This document shows positions 12,621 to 23,078 of a stretch of DNA of 64,000 nt, one piece after another. Source of the stretch: Garcia nutans (lineage: Eukaryota; Streptophyta; Magnoliopsida; Malpighiales; Euphorbiaceae); contig CANTUV010000037.1 of the NCBI GenBank assembly GCA_947685225.1, positions 34,491,001 to 34,555,000 of the forward strand. Reading direction: 5' to 3'. A model generated the notes under the pieces. The model made no database searches. It was not told where the DNA came from and worked only from the letters and a program-made list of their open reading frames with translations. Position 1 is the first letter of the stretch, and each line of letters begins with the position of its first letter. Position numbers and translations under genes: made by a program.

Positions 12621-12910
12621 TGACACGGCCAGTGACAGGGCCATGTTGTTGGGCGTGTCAACGATACTGAGTTTGACGTTTGTGACACGACCATTAACAC
12701 GGCCATGTTACTGAGCGTGTTATAGCTACTGAGAGATAAGTAATTGACACGGCCATGAACACGCCCGTGTTGTTGGGTGTGTCAATGTTTCTGTGAGGCA
12801 GAATGAATGACACGTCCAGTGACACGCCCATGTTACTGAGCGTGTCAAAGCTTCTGTGTTGTTGGTTTAGGGCACGATCAGGGACACGCCCGTGTTGTTG
12901 AGCGTGTCAT
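12621..12910 (+). repeat. GC-rich palindromic minisatellite in type A LTR
   Basis: Five degenerate units of about 60 bp. Each is an inverted repeat: GACACG at the left edge, CGTGTC at the right edge, with an inner AACACG...CGTGTT pair in the clearest unit. It stands out from the AT-rich LTR around it. The same kind of unit recurs on the minus strand at 33058-33412 and 40564-40919. Peptides such as repeated TRPTTWPC are by-products of the repeat. Confidence 0.85.
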
Positions 12911-13749
12911 GTGTAGAGTTTGTCTTATTTAGTTTTTATTCTTATTTTCTTATGTGTATAATCACCTTTGGATTAGGTTTTGAAGAGATTGGAGATGCCC
13001 TAATCCAAATGTTAAAGAATTCTTGGAAAAAGAAGTGTATAGATTGGTGTGATTTGTTCTTGAGGTAAGTACAGACTTATATGGATGCATTCTTTTACAT
13101 GATTTTGAGACTTAACACATTTAGTTATAAATGTGTTAAGTAATTTACTATATTGTTAATACAATGTGACTAATGTTATGATTTGTATAGTGTGAAAGAT
13201 ATGATGATCATTCAAAAAGGTATGTGCAATGCAATTTGTTATGATAAATACTTTATTGATAAATTGCCTTAATGTGGCTTGAGAAATGATGAGATGTGAT
13301 GCCATTGTGGTTGGCTATAATGATTCAAATTAAATAAATGAGGCATGTTTGCCTAGATGATGATGAATTCAAAATATATGTTCAATGCAATTGGTTGTGT
13401 ATATTTTATTGATGAGTTGTTTTAATGTGAATTGAGATAATTGAGGCATGTTTGCCTAGATGATGATGTTCAATGTAATTGATTATGTATACTTGAATGA
13501 TGAAGTAGTATAATGTGAATTGAGATATGATAAGATGTGAAGCCATTGTGATTGGCTATGATGATTCAAATGAGATGTGAAGCCATTGTGATTGGCTATG
13601 ATGATTTAATTGAAATAAGTGGGGCATGTTTGCCTAGATGATGATGAGAATTGAGAATGGAATTGATAATGAAATAATAAATGAATTGTGTGGCTAATGT
13701 GTTATTCCATTTTCAGAGTTTGTAGTTGGTGGCATGCCTATAGTAACAA

Positions 13750-13985
13750 TCTCTTGAAGTTAGGTTGGGCTTGATCCTTGAAGCCAAGTTGGGTTGAAGT
13801 TTAACATGTTTTACTCCCCTTGAAGCTTGGTTGGGTCTAGTCCTTGAAGCCTAATTGAGATGTTACAACCCTTGAAGCTAGGTTGGGTTTGGTTCTTGAA
13901 GCCAAGTTGGGTTGATACTTAGCATGCTTTGTTCCCCTTGAAGCTTGGTTGAACCTAATCCTTGAAGCCTAGTTGGGATAATGAT
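13750..13985 (+). repeat. CTTGAAGC...TTGGG minisatellite in type A LTR
   Basis: Seven to eight copies of CTTGAAGCYNRGTTGGG at irregular 25-35 bp spacing. The same array lies at 29415-29580 (plus strand) and at 32270-32495 and 39772-39998 (minus strand), always just before the CTCTGAA block. Other subfamilies carry different repeats in this slot. Confidence 0.85.
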
Positions 13986-14946
13986 AATGATAAATATGAT
14001 AATTAAACCAAAACATTAACTCTGAAAGTTGAATGGCATATTAGTGTCTTTTGGGCCCATGCTTGTCTTTGCTTTAATATGAAACTATGAAGATACAACA
14101 TGATGTGTAATAAGTTTATGGATGTGGAAAATTATGAATATTACCTCTTGAATGTTTTGATAAGTTATTGAATAATGCAAGGTTGTGAAATATAATATTC
14201 TCTTGAAATGAAATGTTATGAAGTATGATATGATTACAATACATAAGTAAATTATTGAAAAGATATATGGCCTAATAAGTTATGTTGAAAGATGAGATTC
14301 TGAAAGTATAATATGGTATGTAATATGTGTATGGATGTGGACATTGTGAGTATTATTTTATGAATGTTCTAATAAGCTATGGAATTGTGGTTTATGTTGA
14401 TGATATATGTATATATATATAATTATGAGATTGGTAGAAACATATAAAAAGTGTAATTGGAATGAGGAAAACATGATAAGAAAATAATGATACATGAATT
14501 TAATATATAAGTATGATTTTCTGTAATATATGTTTATAGTATTTATTAGTACTACTAAGCTTTCTAGCTTAGCGCGGTTGTGTAAATCGCGCAGGTGAGT
14601 AGGTGGTTGATCTGAAGTCAAGTCGTTATGCCACGAGCAAGGTAAGAGTATTTCGAGACTAACTAGAAGGTGATGCATACATGTACATTTAATTATGTTG
14701 TATTTTGTTAAAAATATATTAATATGTATAAATGAATTTTGACAAGATCATTATAAATATGTATTATCATTTGAAAGTATAATGAGTTTCCAAATGTTCT
14801 ATAAATAAAATGTATTATTGTTTGGAACTAAAGGAAAAGTTTTTTTTTTAATCTAAAATGAAAAGTGACATTCTTATACTTTAGATACGTACTGCATGTA
14901 TACAAGGTATATGTGTGGTACTTATATAGAGTATGGGGGTGTTACA

Positions 14947-15176
14947 ATTATACTAGAAGAATTGGTACTGGATTTCGCTCGCTGGCTCTCTTAAGGGAGA
15001 GGTCAGGTGTTCGATCCGGGGAGGCGACTCCTTTGGGTGCCAAATAAACAAATCTTGCTGGAGGGCCCGTGAGGGCAGTCCAGTACTGTAGCGACTGGCC
15101 CGATTCTGGTAAGCTGGCCCAATCCTGGCAAGTCCAGTCTAGTGGGACCTTCCCGTGGACAGGGCGCAAGGGGGGT
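14947..15176 (+). mobile_element. SINE-like GC-rich insertion at the tip of an LTR
   Basis: A 230-bp segment much richer in GC than its surroundings is flanked by a 7-bp direct repeat TGTTACA (14940-14946 and 15177-15183). It contains GGTGTTCGATCC at 15006-15017, close to the Pol III B box. Upstream, TGGCTCTCTTA near 14983 is a weak A-box candidate, but the spacing is short. No poly(A) tail is visible. A tRNA-derived SINE is the best guess; a fragment of another repeat is possible. Confidence 0.5.
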
Positions 15177-18100
15177 TGTTACATAATATATTATGAAAAG
15201 TATAATATATTATGCATAAAACTCAAAATGTACAATAACATAAAAATATATACATGTTGCTGGCAGTGTTTCTGATCTCGATAGCAACATTACAAGCTCA
15301 ACTACAAGTCTAGACCTGACCTGGTCTAGAAGAACTCTCTGGCTCTACTGGGTCTATCCTGTCACCTGCGCGATGGAAACAATCGTGCTAAGCCGAAGCC
15401 TAGTGGTACAAACTTTAATAATAACAATATAACTCAATGCAATACCAAATGCACAATGCATATAGATGTCACATCAATCCACTTTCTTATATTTTTCAAA
15501 TAATTCATAAGCACAAATTATAACATTATATTACTCAATTGTATCATAATTCATAATTTACATTAAAATAAAGACAAGCATGGGCCCAAAAAGGATCTAA
15601 TATGCTACTCAAATTTCAGAGTTATTGCTTTGGTCCATAATGACACCATGTGTCTAGCTCCGTAGGCAATATATATATCCATGGATAATGTAACAGCCCC
15701 AGTCTCTTGGACCTCAACCCGGCCAGACCCTTAGGCCCCAGTATCTTGGCCCTCAATCCGGCTAGACTGCTACAGTTTTTGAGGCTTATGACCCAGTCTT
15801 TTCACCATTCCAGCGTATAGCCCGTAGGCAATCATAGGCATGCCGCCAAACCCAAAACTCTGAAAATTGAATAACATACTAGGCACACAATTTATTCATA
15901 TTTCTCATTATTAATCTCTTTCTCATTTTTACGTATTCAATCTAGGCACATTACCCTATTTTCAAATTTTTTTCTCGCTTTTCTCATTTTTCACATTTTT
16001 CACATTTTTCTCATTTTTCTCATTTTTTATGAATATCAATTCATTTCATTGTTACACATATCTCATTTTTGCATTCACAACACATTACCCAATTACTTTG
16101 GGTATTTTCACATAATATGCATATTTCACATGTTAGACAAATTAGCCATTATCAATGGCTTTTCACAATGCATTTAACACATATATGACATTACAAATGT
16201 CATAGCATATTATTCATACACAATCAATGAACCAAGTAACTTAACACATTTTTCAACCAAAATGTGTTAAGTCCAAATGTTATGCAAATATAAACATTAT
16301 ATTCAAAGTTTGTACATACCTCTACTAGCAACCCAAAGCAAGCTTAATACAACCTCCAATCCTATCCTTCCAACTTGCCCTTCACCACTTGGATGAAGCA
16401 AATCAACCTCCCTCAATGCCTATACCAAATGTGATCATACATAATAATTTAATATCATATTCTAAGGTATTCTCAACATCAAACCATAATTAAACATCAC
16501 TCTAAACAAAATCCCAAAATTAAGCTTCACCTCACTTTAACTTTGAAAAATCATATCAAGGCATTTAAATTAGTGTTTTAAGTTTATTAATATCATTAGA
16601 AGCATATTTTAATACATTTGAACCATTTACATTATAAAAATACACTCTTATATACAAAACCATAAAATGACATAACCTTCCCCCATTGAAGGTTTTCCAT
16701 TCCAACACAATCCATTACTCATTTCAAGCTTATATTCATCACTTTTAATACTAAACAACATGCTTAAACAAATAAAATCACACAATTCAACCACTTTGGA
16801 AAATTACCTTTTCCAAAACCCTAAATCTCCACTTCAATTCTCAAACTCCAACCAAACACAATCAAATCCAATATTTGACTTTAAAATACTTATTTATGTA
16901 TCAAAACAACTCATTTGGAATCAATTTACACAATTAAAAACCATGATTTCAAAACCCCAAAAATTACGTAACCCTAAATTCTCTCTCTTCACCAATCTTA
17001 CCCAAACTCAACCATTTCTTTAATCCAACCTTAAAATCATTTTTAATCACTTAAAATAACTTCATATATACCCAAATAGACAATTAAATCTTAGAACTTT
17101 AAAAATCCAAAACAAACATAATCACAATTCCTATGAAATCCGAAGAAAGAAGTTGGGAACTTACTAATTTTGGTAATCCACTTTAAACTTGTTGAATCCT
17201 TCAATTTGTGGAGTATGGAAGATCAAAATTCTTGAGGATAATAGCCATGGTGGCCGGCCCTTGATGGAGAAGAAGAAGAAGATGAAAAACTTTTAAATTT
17301 TCTTTTTCTTTTCATCTTTTATTTTTAACCATATATATAATAAAATAATTTAATAATTATTTATTTAATTATTTATTTAATAAATTAAAAGTTATAAATT
17401 TTCTCTTCCATTCAAAAAAAATTTATTTTTGAATTATTTTATTAATTTTGAATTTCTAAGATTTAATTACTAAAATACCCTTTTACTTTGACTTTTCTTT
17501 TAAAAAGTGTTGACTTTTATATGTTATGTATATTTTACATATATATCACATATATTATCCACTTTTTCATTTAAAACCCCTTCATTTTTCATTTAAAACT
17601 ATTAATTTAATTTATCCATTTAAATTATAATTTACTTTATTAAATTTCCAAAAATTAAAACTTTTCAAAAATTTAGGATATTACACATATGCACAAGTAA
17701 TGTGTATCTTATATACACATCAAATGTACCTTATATGTGTATTAAATATTAATTATGTAATGTATTAATCCAACATATACAATTAATATATCATATGTAT
17801 ATGTTATGTATACTCTAGATATATATATTGAGTATATACAATTTATCTCTCCAAATACTTATTTAATTTCTCCAAAATCACGGATGTTTCAATCATAATA
17901 TGAATTTCTCTGACATGCTCGTCTAACATCTACGTGATACAAACTATCGCGCTAAGCTTACAAGTTTAGTGGTATATATTTTAAAAAATATATAGTAAAT
18001 ATTATATACATTTTTTTATTTTACTATCTCCCAATTTATAGCTTTATAATATTTTATAAAACCTTTGTAAATTTTCATTTTATACAACATACATAAGTAT

Positions 18101-18469
18101 ATCATCAACGTTCTAACATATAAGCATATTCACATATATTAACAATTTCATTATCATTCTCATTTTGCACATTTCTCATGTGATCATCTTATTCATGATC
18201 AATTTCCATAATCTTGTTTACAATTTTCACCTACTTGTGATCATTTCGTATTATGATCACCACCTCATGATCTCTTTCTCTTTGAGCATCATGCTCATCA
18301 CTTTATTCATAATATCATATAATAACTCAATCACATGATTCCATTTATGTATATAAACATATCACAAACACACACACACACACATTGGGCCCAAATAACC
18401 TTATACAATATTCCTATTCTTGATATATTGTCATGGTCTATCACGACATTGGGATCCAAGTGTCTCAAC

Positions 18470-18665
18470 CGTCCCCTATTGACACCATTGTGTCTAGCCC
18501 CGAAGGCAAATAAAAGTGAACCCTGTGTCTAGCCCGAAGGCAAATAATAATGATGCCAAGCATCTAGCCCAAAGATAAATCATAATATAAGTGATGCCCA
18601 ACGTCTAGCCTGAAGGCAAATCATATCATAAGTGATGCCCATCATCTAGCCCGAAGGCAAATCAT
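18470..18665 (-). repeat. TCTAGCC-GAAGGCAAAT minisatellite
   Basis: Five units of about 40 bp containing TGTCTAGCCCGAAGGCAAAT-like cores, separated by TGATGCCCA-like linkers. A diverged array of the same unit is at 62495-62640. Both lie in the LTR slot used by other repeats in other subfamilies. Confidence 0.85.
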
Positions 18666-20366
18666 ATCAATAGCACCAAAAAAAAAAAATTTCTCTGGAA
18701 CAAGATTCTATACAAGACAAACACACATTTCATACACATTAGTACTTTCGCATAATCAAATCCTTTATTGTATATTTTTAAACACTTTTTCATCAATTTT
18801 GCTCAGTTCCCACATTTCATATAAATATTTTCATTTCCTTTTTATAATTTTCCACATTTTACAATTATTACTCACATTTCCTAAGTATCACCACTTTTCA
18901 TGATCACTTTACATTTTATTATTTTTTGATTATTTTTCACATATCTATCACCATTCCACTATGACATTACATAATTATGAGTCACATTCATAATGGAACT
19001 CATTCCATACACATTTTCTCTTATCATTCAATATACACAATTTAGACACTTTTCTACAAAAAGGTCTATTTCATAATTATTACATTTTCTTTCGTTTTTC
19101 ATTATTTATTTATCATATTTTTCAATCATTTTTTATGCGTCTCAGAATTACTACATTGTAAACATAGCCATACTACCACAGAAAATCTTTCAAATTCTAT
19201 ATTTTCATACTTAAACATAAATTTTACATTGAGAAAATGCCCATTGTAACACTATCACATAACAATGTCATATTGCATAGACTATGTGATTTTCCCACAT
19301 TTCAAATACTTTACATACACATTGCCAATCCACATTTAACAAAATTTCAAGTAAATAAATATATGTACTAACCTTTTAGAGTTCCAAAATCAACTCTAAG
19401 TCACCTTCAAACCCTTATTTTCCAAAAACCCCAAATGCCTCCACTTGTCCCAATTTAGCCTACACTCACATAAGTCATACAATAAGTATAATTATTCAAT
19501 TAATATCGCTTTCATACTTAGTTTTTATCAATCAACTACTATTTACACAAATTCCATCAATATTTCAATAAAACTCTATTTTCACCATTCCCTGCTTTAC
19601 TTAAACTTCATCCGACCCAACACATTTTCAATATTTAGCCATAAATTCATTATACATACATCAATATAATATCAACACACTACAATACAATAATTATAAT
19701 CTCCTTCATCCAAAATCCTAAATTGTCCATAACCCAAAACCAACTCTTTAATAATTCAAAAGTTTATTTGAGGATGGTTTTGAGTTTAAACCCTTACTAA
19801 CACACTTAATCACAACTACAAATTAATCCACACTCAATTATTTCCTCATTTAGCTCCATATTCAATTACTTTCTGTAGACCCTTAATTTTGACCACAATT
19901 TGATATGGTCCTAATTAAAGGATGCCAAAATAAATTTGATCCGACTTTAAAATATTTAAACCTAGTTTATAATTTTTAAAAGAAGTCGGTTCGGATTAAA
20001 GAGGCATAAATTCAATTATAAAACCCTAAAATCAATTTGAAATCAGCCTAAATTAAAACTTTTCGGTCCATAAGTTAAAAAAGTCAAGAATAATTCGAGT
20101 TAGGCAGGCCGGCGAGACATGAGCAATTGCTCATGTCGACCTGGAGGGACCAGGTCAACATGAGCATACCTCATGTCGATCTGGTAGCCCAGGTCGACAT
20201 GAGGTTGGATTTATGTGGACCTAGGGCAACTAGATCAACATTGACTTAACTCATGTTGACCTAGTTGCCCCAGATCGACATGGTTTTAATAACTTTCATA
20301 ATTAAACTAGAATTTGTTTTAAGCACGGATTAATATTAGGTTAAGGATTATGAGTGAGGTGAGGGC

Positions 20367-20375
20367 CTATAAATA
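20367..20375 (+). promoter_or_regulatory. Putative LTR TATA box
   Basis: CTATAAATA in a GC-richer context. The same GCCTATAAATA motif is at the same relative place in other type B LTRs: 42443-42451 and 60540-60549, TCTATAAATA at 45192, TATAAATA on the minus strand at 47785-47792, and a mutated CTATGAATA near 50862. Confidence 0.6.
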
Positions 20376-21039
20376 ATAATATTTTAGAATTTAGAAAGGG
20401 GGGAATGAACATTAACAAGGGTAGCAAGGAATATTAAGAGGGTCGGTAATTAATATGAAGAAAGATTAAACGGCAAAGCAGAAGACAACAAAAATAAATC
20501 AACAATGAGCAGCACTGATCAGTCATCAATCAATCAAAGACAGCAACGCTGTCTTTGTTCATTATTCATCCATAAGTCAATTGTGGAGGAACCAACGATG
20601 GAGGTTTGATCTTTAATCATAAATTATTCATGCTCATAGTAGCTTCGTTTCTTTGATTAATAAGAACATGCATGCAGCAACTTGATCTTTGAACACGCAG
20701 TACCTTGATCTTTGAACATGTAGTAAATTGACCTTTGTTTCAATAACTTTAATCATTTGCTTTAATTAACACATTGATCAGTTGGTATTCGTAAGCCCAC
20801 TTGCATGTTTCATAAAAAAAACTTAAAACTATCCAGTAGCTGTTGAGGATTTAAATTAATTATTAGAATCTATTATTTTACTAAAACTTCAAGAACCGTA
20901 GGTTATTTTATTGAAACTCAAAACCTTAAACTAATTTTTTTTATCAAAAAGCTTAAACCATTTCATTATTAAACTCCAAAATATTGATTATTTTTCCAAA
21001 ACCTTGATTTATCCAAAATTATTTTCTAAGGCATTAAGT

Positions 21040-21215
21040 TAAACCCTAAAAACCCTAATTCCAAACCTTGAATTCGCAGTAAGTTAAACTCTAAAAACCC
21101 TAATTCTCTAAAGCCCTAGTTTTAAAAAACCCTAATTTCAAAACCCTAATTATAAAACTCTAGTTTCTAAAATCCTAAGTTCCAAAACCCTAAGTTCCAA
21201 AAACCCTATTCTAAG
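21040..21215 (+). repeat. Sense-oriented telo-box cluster (AAACCCTAA) in type B LTR
   Basis: About seven ACCCTAA motifs at irregular 10-45 bp spacing, all in the sense direction of the LTR. Equivalent clusters occur in every long type B LTR of the window. The motif equals the plant telomere unit and the telo-box of plant promoters. Confidence 0.8.
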
Positions 21216-21394
21216 ATGAAAATTCTAAATTTATATATTTATCACTTTATTTAATTTTAGATTTGATTATGTGGTTTATTATATGTTTCGATGGTTGATT
21301 TATTTAATTTCAATGCTTGATTTATTTAATTTACCATGGATGGATATTTTCTTTATTATTATGATTATTATTTGTTCGTATTAGTATTAAAATT

Positions 21395-21570
21395 GTAAGA
21401 AGTATGTTTCCACCTTGTGGGTACATCATTAGTTAAGTATTATGCAATTTAAACCATTTTAAAGTTTTTTGGACCAATGTAAAGGATATGTTTCCACCTT
21501 TCGGTGGGTGCCCTATTTAGTTTAGACATGAACGATGTAACGACATGTTTCCATCATCGAATGGGTGTCC
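21395..21570 (+). other. Three tandem stem-loops of type B LTR
   Basis: Each unit has the form GTAA, purine-rich arm, TGTTTCCA arm, loop, TGG arm, closing arm. The best pairing in other copies is GGACA...CCACC-loop-GGTGG...TGTCC. In this copy the closing pairs of units 1 and 2 are partly mutated while the inner stems remain. Confidence 0.65.
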
Positions 21571-23078
21571 ATTTATTTGTTTTGTTTGGACATTGCTTTG
21601 ATTTTAATATAATGATGTCCTATTTAAATTGTTGCATGTAGTATGGATAATATTGTTATATTTAAGAATTTTATAATATTAAGACCTGTAAAGGAGGCCG
21701 GTTCCAATGAACCGGGCATTGTAGGGGTGCTGGACCATTTCTCACCTTCCCCACACGTACCTAACTTTCTGAACCCATTAGGGGGTTGGGGATTCCTTAG
21801 AAATCGAGTCATCCACCCCTTTCTTTTTTTGGCCCATCCGGGTGGCAACTCCATTTTGTTTGGGCTTAGGCCCGTGTTCTCTAAGGCCCCAAGCCTAAAC
21901 AGTGTCGATGTCACAAGAACTATTCCACCGAGAGTGGGGGTGAAAATCCCCGCTCACACTTTCACTAGATAATCCATAAATAATTATTTGTACTAATTAA
22001 ACCATAATCAATTCTTTCCACTAATCAATCCATATCAATTATTCTCACAAATTAATATATAATCAAATATTATCACAATTTAATCTATAATCAATTATTA
22101 TTATAAACATAATTACTTATTTTTACAAATTAGTCTTTAATCACTTATTACCACCAATTAATTTATTATCAACTATTTTCACAAATTAATCCTCTAAATC
22201 AATTCCAAATCTTCCATATGCAATTTAAATTAAGGAAATACTCATTAAATATTAAATTATATAATATACAAATACATACCTCTTCAATTAGCTTTTCCAT
22301 TCTCTCTCTCAATTTCCCTTTGTTTTTTAATGATTTTATTTAAGAATCTCAAATAAAATTATCAAATTCTACCAAATTTATAAATTATTTACTTAAATTT
22401 CTTTGATTTTTAAATAAAGAAATGGAAAAATAAGAAGAAAGAAAAGATATGGTGATAGTAAAAATGAAGCTACAGGTTTGGTGATGAAGAAGAAGCAGTA
22501 TCCCTATATATATTTAATTAATTTTCCACCAATCATATTTTTTCTTCTTTGACTTTCTCTTCTTTATTAATATTAATATTAATATTAATTAATTATTTAA
22601 TATTTGATAAACATCAAAGGTTCCATCATTTTTCATTGTCAAAAATTATTTTTTAATTTTGATTTATTTTATTCATTACTATTTATTATTTTATTATTAT
22701 TTTATTTTCCTTCTTTTTTCCAACCATATATATTAATATATTAACTAATTAATTAAATCTTTAATTATTTAATTATTTTCTCATAAATTCCCAACCACAT
22801 ATTTTATTTATTCTTTTGAGTTTTATTTTTCTTTATTTTTTATTTTCATATTTTCCCAACACTATTTTATACTTTACATATATGGCATGTATATCTTAAT
22901 ATACATGTATATGTGATGTATACATTTTGTATATAATATATATACCTTAGTTATATACTATGTATACAATGTGAATATATAGTATATTATGTTTAAACCT
23001 TATACTTCCCTCTTTCAACATACCTAATTAATCTTCTTTTTTATTTACTTAATTGTATTTAAAATTTTGGGTGTTACA

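Larger units (their letters stand above)
11510..14946 (+). mobile_element. Solo type A LTR (TSD TAATA)
   Basis: Starts TGTAATATCCC at 11510 and ends GGGGGTGTTACA at 14946, with no internal domain. The TSD TAATA lies at 11505-11509 and, after the SINE-like insert, at 15184-15188. It contains a CTT/GA microsatellite (12036-12145), a palindromic GC-rich minisatellite (12621-12910), a CTTAACACATTT stem-loop (about 13111-13141), repeated AGCCATTGTGATTGGCT stems (13290-13610), a CTTGAAGC array (13750-13980) and the twin hairpin (14553-14597). It arose by recombination between the LTRs of a full element. Confidence 0.9.
3869..17891 (-). mobile_element. Non-autonomous type A element (LARD-like) with nested inserts
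   Basis: Two LTRs of one subfamily (3869-7098 and 11014-17891, the latter interrupted) flank 3.9 kb of non-coding DNA. The minus-strand order is complete for an LTR element: 5' LTR on the right, a PBS TGGTATCAGAGTC at 10993-11005, an internal domain, a polypurine tract at 7099-7112, then the 3' LTR on the left. No gag or pol could be recognised inside, which fits a large retrotransposon derivative moved in trans. The bases flanking the two ends (ACCGT and ATCAT) do not match, so the TSD is decayed or one flank has been rearranged. Confidence 0.8.
11014..17891 (-). mobile_element. 5' LTR of the LARD-like element, interrupted at 11510-15183
   Basis: Starts TGTAACACCC at 11014 and runs to 11509. 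It resumes at 15184 and ends TGTTTCA at 17891, where the partner has TGTTACA. The interruption is a solo LTR flanked by TAATA on both sides (11505-11509 and 15184-15188). Confidence 0.85.
19874..21958 (+). mobile_element. Solo type B (Tat/Ogre-like) LTR (TSD CTTTC)
   Basis: Starts TGTAGACCCTTAATTTTG and ends AATCCCCGCTCACA. The exact 5-bp TSD CTTTC is at 19869-19873 and 21959-21963. In order it contains a palindromic CATGAGC/GTCGACCTGG island (20105-20283), a TATA-like CTATAAATA (20367-20375), a telo-box cluster (21040-21215), three stem-loops (21395-21427, 21484-21513, 21541-21570) and a GC-rich hairpin-dense terminal module (21680-21958). Both strands of the terminal module are open for about 100 codons because it is GC-rich; I do not call genes there. 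Confidence 0.92.
17892..23078 (-). mobile_element. Type A LTR piece, split by a type B solo LTR
   Basis: The right edge GGTGTTACA (23078) abuts type C reverse-transcriptase sequence. The left edge abuts the LARD-like element at 17891 and starts inside the LTR, just before the twin hairpin (17928-17975). Its minisatellite slot holds TCTAGCCCGAAGGCAAAT units (18470-18665). The sequence is interrupted at 19874-21958. Its missing first several hundred bases are not clearly found at 3720-3868, so a deletion probably accompanied the insertion of the neighbour. No genes. Confidence 0.7.

Noticed and set aside
12621..12910. CRISPR-like regular repeats
   Set aside because: Units are degenerate throughout, with no constant repeat and variable spacer pattern. 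Plant context, LTR location.
14948..15275. Open frames over the GC-rich SINE-like insert
   Set aside because: Short, no motifs, overlapping on both strands; explained by composition.
21624..21972. Overlapping open frames of about 100 codons on both strands
   Set aside because: They lie in the GC-rich terminal module of a type B LTR. The same pair of shadows appears wherever the module occurs (25346-25780, 43841-44146, 47867-48076).
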